The position numbers and the translations under genes were made by a program. A stretch of 64,000 nucleotides of DNA, from contig NZ_CP108025.1 in assembly GCF_041435095.1 (NCBI RefSeq), positions 1 to 64,000 on the forward strand, in the 5' to 3' direction. Under the pieces are notes generated by a model. The model did no database searches. It worked only from the letters and a program-made list of their open reading frames with translations, and was not told where the DNA came from. This document shows, piece after piece, positions 8,703-17,210 of this stretch. Source of the stretch: Kitasatospora sp. NBC_00315 (GTDB lineage: Bacteria > Actinomycetota > Actinomycetes > Streptomycetales > Streptomycetaceae). Positions within the stretch are counted from its first letter, which is position 1; each line of letters opens with the position of its first letter.

Positions 8703-9630
8703 GTGGTGGGCACGTTCGGCAATGCCGGCGTGATTCTGGGACCGGTGAAGGGGCGGGCGGCGGCGCTGCGCCGGTTCTCAGGGCGTCCCGGCGCCGCGGA
8801 CAGTGCGGCCGCCGTTGCGGTGGTCGCGCGGGCGGTGGGCCTGGCGGAGCGGCCGGACGGGGTGGGCGAGGTCGGTGAGCTGATGGAGTTGTGGACGCTC
8901 GCCCGCGTGTGGGGCTACCCCGCCTACGAGAACGTCACCCTTCCCGAGCTGAGGCCGCAGACCTTGGCGCTGGCCGGGCAGTTGCAGGCGCTGCTGGAGG
9001 AGCTGGAGCCGGAGCACTGCAAGAGGTGGGGTGTGCGCTGGCGATCAACCACGACGTGGTGTCGCTGGCGTTGGAGTTGGTGGAGGAGAGCGCCGACCCG
9101 CGCCCGTTCCACGTCCGGTCGATGGGCGAGTTCGACCTGGAGCGCCGGCTGGAGGAGGACCGCATCGGCGACCAAGTCGATGTCCTGTGCTGGACGCTCC
9201 CTGCGACTGGCCAGCGGCGCAGCGCGGTGCTGTGGTGCTGGCGTGGGTGTGGGAGGTCGCCGCCCTGGTTGCGCAGATCGCGCAGTTGTCTGTCCTGCCC
9301 GCGGTGCCCACTCCCCTGCTGTGGCAGAGCGCCGGCGCCGATCACGCCTGCAGCAGCGCCCGCGTTCCCGGTAGCGAGGTGCTGGTGTGGGCCAGGACGG
9401 AGCCGGAGCCGTACGTGGGCCGGGTGCTGTGGGCCGGGGCGCGGCCGCCCGCGTGGTCGGCCTGGTCGGTCGGCTGGACCGGCGGGGAGGGCCAGCGGCT
9501 TTGGTGGAAGGGCGGACGGGCGGCGAGTGTGGTCGCCGCCCGGTGGAACGCCGAGGTCGTCGTCCAGGCGCTGCTAGCCGATCCGCACCGGGCGATCAGC
9601 CCGCAGAACGGCGAACCGCTGATCACCTGA
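8703..9630 (+). pseudogene. hypothetical gene with at least two frameshifts
   Basis: Three successive frames each carry protein-like sequence: 8703 to about 9030 (from GTG with GGAAGAGG upstream; ELMELWTLARVWGYPAYENV), about 9035-9200 (ALAINHDVVSLALELVEESA, FDLERRLEEDRIGDQVDVL) and about 9225-9630 (VWEVAALVAQIAQLSVLPAV, to QNGEPLIT). They join into one protein of roughly 300 residues if two indels are repaired. The family is not recognised. Its 3' end overlaps the SLATT gene on the other strand by 8 bp. Confidence 0.45.
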
Positions 9631-10471
9631 CCGTTGCTGCCTCGTGATTCTCGGTGGGTTGGTCGAGCTGCTGTTGGCGACGTCGCTGCTCGCCGCGAAT
9701 TGCCTCGACACGATCGGTAAGCCTGGCGAGGGATTCGGCCTCGCTGGCGAGGCCGGCGTAGTCGCCGACACGAAACGTGGCGGCGTTGAGTTCCTGTTCA
9801 ATGGCGTCTGCGGTCTGCTGCAGGTAGAAGGAGCGTTCGCGGAACTTGAAGTATCCGGTGAAGCTGGCTGCCAAGCCGACCAGAAGGCTTACGGCCACTG
9901 TGGTCCACCGGTGTGCCGGCAGCGCGTCGGCGAGGGCGGCGATCGTAGTGGTCAGCAACGAACCGATGATGATCACGCTTTGGAGCCAGTTGTGGGTCCG
10001 TCGGTATTTGAGGCTCTCCGCCTGATACTGCCTGATGAACTCGAAGACATCCTGGCGGTAGTAGCGATGACGGACCTCCAGCTCCGGATAGGTGCTCGCG
10101 GTGAAGTGACGCAGGGCCTCGCGACCCCGTTCCTGGCGGCCTTCCAGCACTGATCGGCTGGAAAATGCCGTACGCCTGACCCGAGTCCGCACACGCCAGT
10201 TCAAAACTCCGCCGGCCGTGGCCAGCACTGCACAGATCCCGTCCAGACGTGCCAGCACCGGCCAGCTGACGCGTCCGGCCAGCGCGATGGCCAGGCAGAG
10301 CGCGACGGTGCCCGCGAGGATACCGATGCCCCCGGTCGTCCAGAAGGCGAGGTTGATGAACCGTCGGATCCGCAGCATCTCCTCGCCGGTACGGATCTCT
10401 TCTTTGAGCAGGAGAAGCTGATCGAGTTCTACCGGCTGGGACGATCCGGCTCGGAGCTCTTCGTCCGACAC
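9623..10471 (-). CDS. SLATT/DUF4231 membrane protein
   Basis: The 282-residue product has two transmembrane hairpins (about residues 40-95, WTTGGIGILAGTVALCLAIA and following; about 165-205, SVIIIGSLLTTTIAALADAL and VAVSLLVGLAASFTGYF), followed by KFRERSFYLQQTADAIEQEL. That pattern, two membrane segments then a charged helical tail, is the DUF4231/SLATT fold. SLATT proteins are inferred pore-forming effectors, often next to nucleotide cyclases (CD-NTase) or other sensors. No such partner is adjacent here, so it stands alone. The GTG start at 10471 follows a G-rich SD (GGGGGGAA). Confidence 0.7.
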   Translation of the reverse strand: MSDEELRAGSSQPVELDQLLLLKEEIRTGEEMLRIRRFINLAFWTTGGIGILAGTVALCLAIALAGRVSWPVLARLDGICAVLATAGGVLNWRVRTRVRRTAFSSRSVLEGRQERGREALRHFTASTYPELEVRHRYYRQDVFEFIRQYQAESLKYRRTHNWLQSVIIIGSLLTTTIAALADALPAHRWTTVAVSLLVGLAASFTGYFKFRERSFYLQQTADAIEQELNAATFRVGDYAGLASEAESLARLTDRVEAIRGEQRRRQQQLDQPTENHEAATVR

Positions 10472-10758
10472 AGTTCCCCCCGGAACGCGCTCGGGAATCG
10501 GTTAACCGATCACCTCGTGATCCACGGATTATGGCATCGAGCATGCCTGTGTAGCAGGCGAATCCCGGTGGCTGATCCCGTAGCTTCGGGCACGGTGCAG
10601 GACGCGTTGGAGGGGCGCGCTGCCGTGACTGGCTCCGGCCGGCTGGCAGGCGGAAGCGTGGCGGCGCTGGGCCAGCCGCTGCTGTCGTGGATCCGGGGCC
10701 CGGACCGGCGACTACCGGGGGGCGACCGATCGGGTGGTGGCGTCCTCGTGTGGACGGG

Positions 10759-11043
10759 TGGGCGGCGCCGGCGCGGGCGTCGGTGGGCGGGTACGCGATC
10801 GGGACGTGGCTCTCGGAGCTGCGGGCCGCGGCCCAGGTGCCGGCCGGAGAGCCGGGGGCGCTGGCGGCGGAGCGGCGGCGGGCGTTGGAGGAGATCGACC
10901 CGTGGTGGTGCCCGGTGTGGCCGATCACCTGGCAGCGCGCCTACGCCACCGCCCGGCAGTGGTGGCTGGCCTGCAACGGCGTGGTCGACTGGGCAAAACA
11001 GCTGCCGCTGGACACGGTGTTCGAGGGCGAGCAGCTCGGCCGC
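10759..11043 (+). pseudogene. HA-domain remnant
   Basis: The sequence reads APARASVGGYAIGTWLSELR, then an HA unit with DPWWCPVWPITWQRAYATAR, to VFEGEQLGR, where it breaks off into an IS21-like fragment on the other strand. It is close to residues 125-220 of the first gene. No start is linked to it. Confidence 0.65.
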
Positions 11044-11110
11044 CACCGTGTGGTGGTCGCACCCGGCCAGCTCGGCCGCGGAACGGTAACTGCCTGTGAG
11101 ACATCGCACG
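11041..11110 (-). pseudogene. IS21-type transposase (istA) fragment, HTH part
   Basis: The minus strand reads LTGSYRSAAELAGCDHHTVA, the N-terminal HTH of IS21-family IstA transposases. It abuts the HA remnant directly. The preceding part of such a protein is found at 13520-13600 in the same orientation. Confidence 0.45.
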
Positions 11111-11120
11111 CGATTAAGAG

Positions 11121-11753
11121 TCAAGCGGAGCGGGTTGATCGTCGGCCAGGGTTGGCGGGTTGCCAGGTGAGATCAAGTGCATCATCGACTGTGGCAGTGC
11201 GGGATTCCTGGGAGCCGCCGAGGGCTGCGTGGCTCAGCAGCGCGGGCGTGCCGGTCTCCAGCGCGTTGGCGATGTCTTGGAGCATCGAGGTGACCGAGGC
11301 CCACTGGGGGACGTCCAGCATCCAGGTCTCGTGGTCCCAGAGGAGTACCGCGCCGTGGGTGTCGCCGGGTCGCATGTCGACGACCAGCCCGTCGCCACCG
11401 GGGCTCAACGCGATCGGCATGAACTCACGCAGGTAGCGCGTCTCGGGCTGGCCGTTCTCGTCGAACGACTCGCCTTCCTGCTCGGCGACCAGTAGCCAGA
11501 TCCCATGGGTCTCCAGGGCCTCGTCCAGCGAGACCGGGGCGAACGCCTCCGGAATCCAGTAGCTCGCGCTGACACCGGGCAGCAGCCACCAGGCCCGAAG
11601 GTCGGCGGGCAGGGGCAGGCCGAGGTCAGCCTCGAACGCGTCCAGGCGGGCGGCATCCGGCGCTGGTCTCGCCGGGCCTCGTCGGGTGTGCGCGGTGAGC
11701 CAGGTGTCGATGCGGCTCCAGGAGGTCGGGATGTCGTGATCAGCGGTTGTCAT
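11121..11753 (-). CDS. SMI1/KNR4 (SUKH) family protein
   Basis: The 210-residue product has the SUKH core: LDAFEADLGLPLPADLRAWW near residue 36, then a central APVSLDEA segment, MPIALSPGGDGLVVDMRPGD and AVLLWDHE. SUKH proteins are often immunity proteins in polymorphic toxin loci or scaffold proteins. No toxin gene is adjacent. It lies just downstream, on the same strand, of the IS110 transposase. Confidence 0.75.
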   Translation of the reverse strand: MTTADHDIPTSWSRIDTWLTAHTRRGPARPAPDAARLDAFEADLGLPLPADLRAWWLLPGVSASYWIPEAFAPVSLDEALETHGIWLLVAEQEGESFDENGQPETRYLREFMPIALSPGGDGLVVDMRPGDTHGAVLLWDHETWMLDVPQWASVTSMLQDIANALETGTPALLSHAALGGSQESRTATVDDALDLTWQPANPGRRSTRSA

Positions 11754-11811
11754 GGCGGGCAGTCTGCCTCACGGGGGTGTCACCGGCCGAAGCTGTGAGC
11801 GAAGCAACTGG

Positions 11812-13044
11812 TCAAGCCGCGACTGCGGTGAGAACGGGTGCGGGAAAGGCGGTGTTCTCGTCGAACCGTTCGTGGTGCTGGAGGCAGTGGTGGAGCTGTC
11901 CGAGCAGGCGGTTGAAGAGGTGGCGTTGGGCGGCGGCGTGCCAGTCTCCGTGTCCGCGGCGGGCGCGGTAGTGGGCGCCGGCTCCGGGTGAGGCGGTGAG
12001 GGCGGAGAACGCCCAGAGGTAGCCGACGTGGTTGAGGCGGTCGTTCTTGACGATGCGCCGGCCGATGTGGCTCTTCTTGCCGGAGGCGCGGGTGACGGGT
12101 GCTGCTCCGGCGTAGGCCTTGAGGCCGCGGGCGTCGGCGAAGCGGGTGCGGTCGTCGCCGACCTCGGCCAGGACGCGGGCGGCCAGCTGGGTGCCCAGGC
12201 CCGGGAAGGACAGCAGGATCTCCGCGTCGGGATGCTGGGGGAAGAGCTCCTCGACGGCTTGGGCGAGTCCCTCGGCGGCCTGGCAGGTGGCGTCGAGCTG
12301 CTGCAGGAGGGCGAGCATCTGCTTGCCGAGGGCGTCCTCGACGAGCTGCGGCTGGTGGGCGTACTCGGCGCGAAAGACCTCGCGCAGGCGGTCGGTCTCG
12401 GTGTCGAGCTTGCGGCTGCGTCCGGCGCGTCTGAGGGCAGCGGCGATTTGGCTGCGGGTCAGCCGTGCCGCGCGGGCCGGGGTGGGGGCGAGTTTGAGGA
12501 GTTGGCGGGCCTCGGGGCGGCAGAGGCCGTTCTGCCAGGGGCCGAAGGCGTCGAGGGCGGCGGGGTAGTACTCGCGGAGCAGGGAGCGGAGCTGGTTGGA
12601 GATCTGCTGGCGGTTCCAGGTGGCGTCCTGCTGGGCTCGGGCCAGCACCGCGATGGCGCGGGCGAGGTCGGTGTCGGCGGGGAGCGGGCGGTGCATGGGC
12701 ATGTCGGTGCGCAGGATGTTCGCCAGGACCAGGGCGTCGCCGGGGTCGGACTTCTTGCGGGAGACGCCGTGGCGGTCGCGGTAGCGGGCGGCGGCCATCG
12801 GATTGATCGCGAACACCTTCCGGTGGCCGGTGCGCAGGATGGCGACCAGGAGGCCGCGGCCGGTCTCGATGGCGACCGGGATCGGCTCCTCGGCTGTGTC
12901 GCCGTGTTCGGCGAGGAGGTCGAGCAGGAGCTGGTAGCCGGTCGCGTCGTCGGTGATGCGGCGCTTGGCCAGCAGCTGGCCGCTGTCGTCAACGAGGGCG
13001 ACGTCGTGGGTCCGTTCGGCCCAGTCGATCCCGCAGTAGATCAT
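11812..13044 (-). CDS. IS110-family transposase
   Basis: The ATG at 13044 (MIYCGIDWAERTHDVALVDD) has GGGAG upstream; the longer open frame starts without homology. The 410-residue product has the DEDD RuvC-like N-terminus (GIDWA, VAIETG, KSDPGDALVLA) and the C-terminal transposase_20 domain (LLSFPGLGTQLAARVLAEVG, and LKAYAGAAPVTRASGKK with the catalytic serine). Length and motifs are complete, so it should be active. IS110 elements lack conventional inverted repeats, so exact ends cannot be given. The 5' non-coding flank (13045 to about 13260) is where IS110-group bridge RNAs are encoded. Confidence 0.9.
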   Translation of the reverse strand: MIYCGIDWAERTHDVALVDDSGQLLAKRRITDDATGYQLLLDLLAEHGDTAEEPIPVAIETGRGLLVAILRTGHRKVFAINPMAAARYRDRHGVSRKKSDPGDALVLANILRTDMPMHRPLPADTDLARAIAVLARAQQDATWNRQQISNQLRSLLREYYPAALDAFGPWQNGLCRPEARQLLKLAPTPARAARLTRSQIAAALRRAGRSRKLDTETDRLREVFRAEYAHQPQLVEDALGKQMLALLQQLDATCQAAEGLAQAVEELFPQHPDAEILLSFPGLGTQLAARVLAEVGDDRTRFADARGLKAYAGAAPVTRASGKKSHIGRRIVKNDRLNHVGYLWAFSALTASPGAGAHYRARRGHGDWHAAAQRHLFNRLLGQLHHCLQHHERFDENTAFPAPVLTAVAA

Positions 13045-13519
13045 GCTGTTCTCCCTGGTCAGGGCATGCTCGGGCACTGATCCGCGAGCACGTGTGGGGC
13101 CACTCAGCTCCCTAATTCCAGGCCTCGTCTCGGGCCGACATCGCACTAGTTGTTGCGTGGCACCAGCTCGCTCCACGGGCCTCGATCTGTGCCGGAGCTC
13201 AAGGCTCGGGCCTTTCGAGAGGTCACCGTAGAACGGGCTCGCACCGCCAACATCACCAACGAATGATCACAGCCGCCCGCCGGCGGTCCGGGGCACCAAG
13301 CGCCGCAGATCTGTACTAGGGCATCGAACGCCAGGTCAGAGACATGCGTACGCTCGATGCCCCGGCCGCTGGCGGGCGGCCTTGTGGCGATGGTCGTGCG
13401 GGGGCCAGGGCGGCACCGATCTCACAGAAGGCCTCGGTGGCCGGGTCGTATGCAGGCGTCTCTCCGACCATCTCACGACCACCCCAGCGGGCCACGGTCG
13501 TGGCAACCGCTCTGGCCCG

Positions 13520-13600
13520 CTAATAAGGAATTAGGTCGTATGCCTCAAGGATCTCCATGATCTCCCTGCTGTTCTTCACCCGCTCCAGCGTCGCCGAGCG
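13520..13600 (-). pseudogene. IS21-type transposase N-terminal fragment
   Basis: The minus strand reads ERVKNSREIMEILEAYDL then IPY and a stop. IstA proteins read EIMEILEAYDL followed by TGSxRxAAELAGC. That continuation is found at 11041-11110, same orientation, after the SMI1 and IS110 genes. Confidence 0.4.
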
Positions 13601-13807
13601 GGACTACTCGGGGCGAGCGGGGAGAAATTTGGCCGTACGCGGGGAAACCCGTGGCCATAAATTGCGCGGTAAGTGGCCGCCTACGGGGAGCATGCCTCGA
13701 CCGCCGTCAGAGCTGGTGTCGGCGGGAGGAGTTCACCGCCGCCGGCTGCGCAGTTGGAGGTGTCGAGAGTGGTCCTGTGGCCGTGGGTGCGCTGGGCTGG
13801 TGCCGGG

Positions 13808-14041
13808 CTACTTCAGGGCGAGCCACGCGATGATGGCGCTGGCGATAGCGGCGATGGCGGCGGCGGCGCTCCAGATGACGTCGGTCCTGTGCCAGTAGGG
13901 GGCGGCGCCGGGGTACTGGCGGGGGTGCCGTGGGCGGCGTTGGCGGTACTGCCGTGGTGGGTCTGGGGGGGCAATGATGGTGATGTTCGCCTGGGGGCCG
14001 GCGCTGACGTTGAAGGTCGGCTGGTCGGGAGTGCTGGTCAT
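13808..14041 (-). CDS. small membrane protein
   Basis: The 77-residue product has a polar, Pro-rich first 50 residues (FNVSAGPQANITIIAPPDPP) and one C-terminal transmembrane helix (residues about 56-76, VIWSAAAAIAAIASAIIAWL). It is last in a minus-strand series after a sigma factor, separated from the others by a strong hairpin. Tail-anchored topology suggests a membrane role. The family is unknown. Confidence 0.5.
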   Translation of the reverse strand: MTSTPDQPTFNVSAGPQANITIIAPPDPPRQYRQRRPRHPRQYPGAAPYWHRTDVIWSAAAAIAAIASAIIAWLALK

Positions 14042-14070
14042 GTTCTTCTCCGGTGTTCATGGTTTGCCGG

Positions 14071-14106
14071 GCCTGCCGCCCCGCCGGGCAAGGCGGGGCG
14101 GCAGGC
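14071..14106. terminator. strong hairpin within the sigma-factor gene series
   Basis: A perfect 15-bp GC-rich stem (GCCTGCCGCCCCGCC with its complement) with a 6-nt loop lies between the 70-residue and 77-residue genes. It probably ends or attenuates transcription from the sigma operon. Confidence 0.6.
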
Positions 14107-14123
14107 CTTCGGGCGTGGCGTGG

Positions 14124-14336
14124 TTAGGCCACGGCGCAGGGTGCGTGAATTCGCCTCGGGCCCCGGTTGTCTACTGTCCACGGGGTGGGCTGAGTCCGTC
14201 CGCTGCTGCCGATGATGGTGGAGATCGCGACCACCATGATCAGGGTGATGGGGGTATTCGTCGTCGTCATCCCCAGGCAGGAGAGCACGGCGCCGAGGAC
14301 GACGGCGGCAGCCGGCAGCATCGATTTGGTTGGCAT
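14124..14336 (-). CDS. small membrane protein
   Basis: The 70-residue product has two hydrophobic segments (residues about 7-25, LPAAAVVLGAVLSCLGM; about 30-45, ITLIMVVAISTIIG) and a polar tail. It starts 10 nt after the stop of the 83-residue gene, so it is in the same operon. No family is recognised. Confidence 0.5.
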   Translation of the reverse strand: MPTKSMLPAAAVVLGAVLSCLGMTTTNTPITLIMVVAISTIIGSSGRTQPTPWTVDNRGPRRIHAPCAVA

Positions 14337-14346
14337 GGTTCTGCCC

Positions 14347-14598
14347 CTAGCGGGTGGCGGCGGGGTTCGCCGCTGTGGTGGTCCGGACGGCGGGGTTGCC
14401 GTCGGAGGCGTTGGCCGGGACGCTGGCGCGGATCCGCGCGATCGTGTCCTGCCAGTGCGGGCTGTTCATGGTCTGTTCCACGGCCGCGGACGCATTGTCC
14501 GTCAGGATGCGGCCGAGTCCTCGGAGGAACATCTCTTCCTCCTTGGTGAGGGCGGGGGCGTCCTCCAGGGAGGTTGCCCCGTTGATCTGGTCGTGCAT
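14347..14598 (-). CDS. small hypothetical protein
   Basis: The 83-residue soluble product (MHDQINGATSLEDAPALTKE) is mainly helical, with TMNSPHWQDTIARIRASVPA in the middle and a low-complexity Ala/Thr tail. A good SD (GGAG, 7 nt) precedes ATG 14598. It lies between the sigma factor (150 nt upstream) and the 70-residue membrane protein. No family is recognised. Confidence 0.55.
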   Translation of the reverse strand: MHDQINGATSLEDAPALTKEEEMFLRGLGRILTDNASAAVEQTMNSPHWQDTIARIRASVPANASDGNPAVRTTTAANPAATR

Positions 14599-14749
14599 AT
14601 GAGATCTCCTTCGTGGCGAGACCCTGCTCTAGGGTCCCGACCTGGGGGCACGGTGCCGGCGGATGCGCCGTGCTTCCTAGTCGGGCTCTACAGGACGGGT
14701 GGGGGTACGGAACGGGCGGGCGCGCCGCACCCCCCGAGGGGTGGGGTTC

Positions 14750-15388
14750 CTACGGGAGGAGGCGGTCCCACAGTTCCGAACGGTTACGGGCGAGTGCGTG
14801 CGTGCCGCGGTAGAGGTGCGACTGCACCGTTGCCAGGGAGAGGCCCATGACCTCTGCTGCCTGCTCGGGCGTGAGCTTGGCCTCGAAGAGGAGGTGGAAC
14901 ACCTCGCTCTGGCGCCGACTCAGGTATGTGTCGCAGGCCTTGAGGGCCTCGTTGACGAAGTGGCCGCACTGGAGCGAGCGGTCGAGGTCGGTGTCCGGCT
15001 CGAACCACAGGCCGGGCCGCTCGCCGATCTCATCGCTGGCCATCTCCTTTTTGTTCCACTGCGTGAACAGCCAGTTCTGGCCGACGCGGTAGGCGTAGGC
15101 GACCGGGTCACGAAGTGCCGGGGGGCGCTGGGCGCGGGTGAGTACCCTCTCGAGGGCGTGCTGGGTGCCGTCCTCGGACTGTTCCCTGGTTGCCCCCTTG
15201 CCGCGCAGGTAGCGCGGCAGGAGGGTGTAGATCGTGGCAATGTGTTCATCGGTGACCGTGATGCTTCCCTGTTCGGGGATGCTGGAGTAGATCTTGCCGA
15301 TGTGCTCGCCGGTGTCCGTGGCCGGCCCGTGTTCCAGGCCGGATCCGGCCTCCGTGGGGCCGGTTTCCTCGGCAACGCGCTCGATCAT
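14750..15388 (-). CDS. sigma-70-family factor (ECF-like)
   Basis: The 212-residue product has region-2-like sequence (EDGTQHALERVLTRAQRPPA, DPVAYAYRVGQNWLFTQWNK) and a clear region 4 (LSRRQSEVFHLLFEAKLTPE, EQAAEVMGLSLATVQSHLYR). It is a short ECF-like sigma factor with no separate region 3. The first 60 residues are Glu/Thr-rich and not conserved. It heads a minus-strand series of three small genes. The promoter region carries a GAGGT-AAA-ACCTC palindrome just before the start, which might be an autoregulatory site. Confidence 0.75.
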   Translation of the reverse strand: MIERVAEETGPTEAGSGLEHGPATDTGEHIGKIYSSIPEQGSITVTDEHIATIYTLLPRYLRGKGATREQSEDGTQHALERVLTRAQRPPALRDPVAYAYRVGQNWLFTQWNKKEMASDEIGERPGLWFEPDTDLDRSLQCGHFVNEALKACDTYLSRRQSEVFHLLFEAKLTPEQAAEVMGLSLATVQSHLYRGTHALARNRSELWDRLLP

Positions 15389-15600
15389 CGAGGTTTTACC
15401 TCTCGGTGTAGTGAAGGGTTGTACGAGTCGGGGCGTTCGGCCGATCCGCCTGCCGCCGGTTCCCGCCTCGGGTGGATAGAGGCGAAGGGGGGCCTCTCAC
15501 TGAGCTCGCAGCTTGTGAGGTACACCACGACCGCTCAATCGGCATGTCGCCTCTTTCGAAAGCCTGTTGACGTGGTACAAGACCAGCGACCGCCGCGCGA

Positions 15601-16704
15601 GGGAAGACCACCTGGCGGTCCGCCTGGCAGCGCGCGTACGTGGCCGCCAGGGCGTGGTGGCTGGAGTGCGACGGCCGGGTCGACTGGCCCGCCCTTCCGC
15701 TGGAGCCCGAGTTCGAGGGAGAGCAGCTGGGGAAGTTCGTCGCCCGGGTGCTGGTCGGTGAGACGCAGCTGTGGCGTGAGGGGATTGGTCATGCGAGGCG
15801 GTGGTTCGAGGAGACCGGCGGCCTTGATGTTCCTTATTCGGCGCTTGTCGGGGAATCCGGGAATTATCCGCTCGGGAAGTGGTTGTCGGACCGGCGCAGT
15901 GAGAATGCGGACGGTGAGTTGGCGTCATACCGGGTGGCGATGCTGGACGCGCTCGGGATGATCTGGTCCGTCTCCGATGCCCGGTTCGAGGCCGGGCTGG
16001 ACTGGGCGCGGGTGTGGGCGAAGGACCACGGCGGCTCTCTGGCGGCGCCGGCGCGGGCCTCGATCGGCGGGTACGCGATCGGCACGTGGCTGTCCGAGCT
16101 GCGGGCCGCCGCGCAGGTGCCGGCCGAGGAGCAGGGGGCTCTGGACCCGGAGTGGCGGCGGCAGTTGGAGGAGATCGACCCGTGGTGGTGCCCGGCCTAG
16201 CCGATCACCTGGCAGCGCGCCTACGCGGTCGCCAGGTCGTGGTGGCTGGAGTCCGACGGCCAGGTCGACTGGACCGCCCTGCCCTTGGAGACCGTGTTCG
16301 AGGGTGAGCAGCTCGGCCGGTGGGTCCTCGCGCAGCGGGCCGGCTGGCCCGGTCTGGAGGAGGACCAGCGGGACCTGCTGTCCGCGATCGGCATCGAGGC
16401 CGACCCCGAGCTGGTGGCCGCCAAGGCCGCCGCCGAGGCGAAGCCGGCGCTGTCCCGCACGGACCGGTTCGCTCAGGGCCTGGCCGCGCTCGCCCAGTTC
16501 GTCGAGCGGGAAGGCCATGCGCGAGTGCCCCGGGCGCACAAGGAGGTGCTGGAGAGCGTGGAGGCCGGCCCCGGCGGCGAGGACCAGGTCGTGGTGCAGC
16601 ACGTGGCGCTCGGCGCGTGGCTCAACAACCAGAAAGCCCGCCGGGCGAAGCTGACGCAGGGCCAGCTCGCGCAGGTCGCCGAGCATGGCGTGGAGTGGGC
16701 ATAG
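15601..16704 (+). pseudogene. HA-domain gene interrupted by one amber codon
   Basis: A single frame runs through at least four HA units (LWREGIGHARRWFEETGGLD, GYAIGTWLSELRAAAQ, VFEGEQLGRWVLAQRAGWPG) to LAQVAEHGVEWA, TAG. It is broken only by TAG at 16198-16200, where the copies at 1, 10.8 and 21.2 kb have TGG in DPWWCPxWPITWQR. The 5' end is also chimeric: an HA unit ending GEQLGKFV is joined to the segment that follows LFIASRVL in the first gene. No start or helicase motor is attached. Confidence 0.7.
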
Positions 16705-16793
16705 CGGGCAGAGCGGGCAGGTGGTGTCGGCTGGCCCCTGATGGGTGTGGTCGGCTCGCGGTGCGAGGCGGCCATGCCCATCAGGGCCGGGCT

Positions 16794-16991
16794 TCAGTGG
16801 GTCTTCAGCCACCAGTCAATGACGGCGACCAGGATCGGGGCGGGTGCGCGGGTTGCCAGGGCCAGCAGGGCGGTGCGCCCGGCCTCACGGAGCATTGAGG
16901 CGTTGGCGGGGGCAGGCGGGGTGGTCGTTGCCGTGTTGGATGCGGTGGGCGGGGCGGCTGGTCCGGGCGTGCGGGTGAGGTTGTGCTTCAT
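16794..16991 (-). CDS. small protein divergent from the NACHT gene
   Basis: The 65-residue product has a disordered Thr/Pro/Ala N-terminus and a hydrophobic C-terminal segment (TALLALATRAPAPILVAVID, then WWLKTH) that could be one membrane helix. The ATG at 16991 is used; an upstream extension lacks coding character. It diverges from the NACHT gene, 220 bp away. The family is unknown. The 75-residue protein at 24179 ends in a similar way (VLVETLRFLAEHIQVTWH). Confidence 0.4.
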   Translation of the reverse strand: MKHNLTRTPGPAAPPTASNTATTTPPAPANASMLREAGRTALLALATRAPAPILVAVIDWWLKTH

Positions 16992-17210
16992 GGTGGGTGT
17001 CCTCTCGGTGGTCACTGGTGTGGGGATGCCGGGCCCGGCGTCGGGTTCGAATGTGACATCGAGGGGTATGGGGTGTCCCAAGTTGCGGGCGGGGCGGGCG
17101 TGATGGGCGCTACGCTGCTGGTCAGCGGTGGTGGGTCACGGGTGCCCGCCGGGCCTGCCGCGGGCGGGGCGGGCGCACGCGGGGTGGGTGAGAGGCAGGG
17201 CGGCCGGGCG

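Noticed and set aside
9623..10471. Complete nucleotide-signalling (CBASS-like) system around the SLATT protein
   Set aside because: No nucleotidyltransferase or other sensor gene is recognisable on either side.
12028..13080. 350-codon plus-strand open frame opposite the IS110 transposase
   Set aside because: It is the antisense shadow of the transposase, with Gly/Val-rich translation and no domain.
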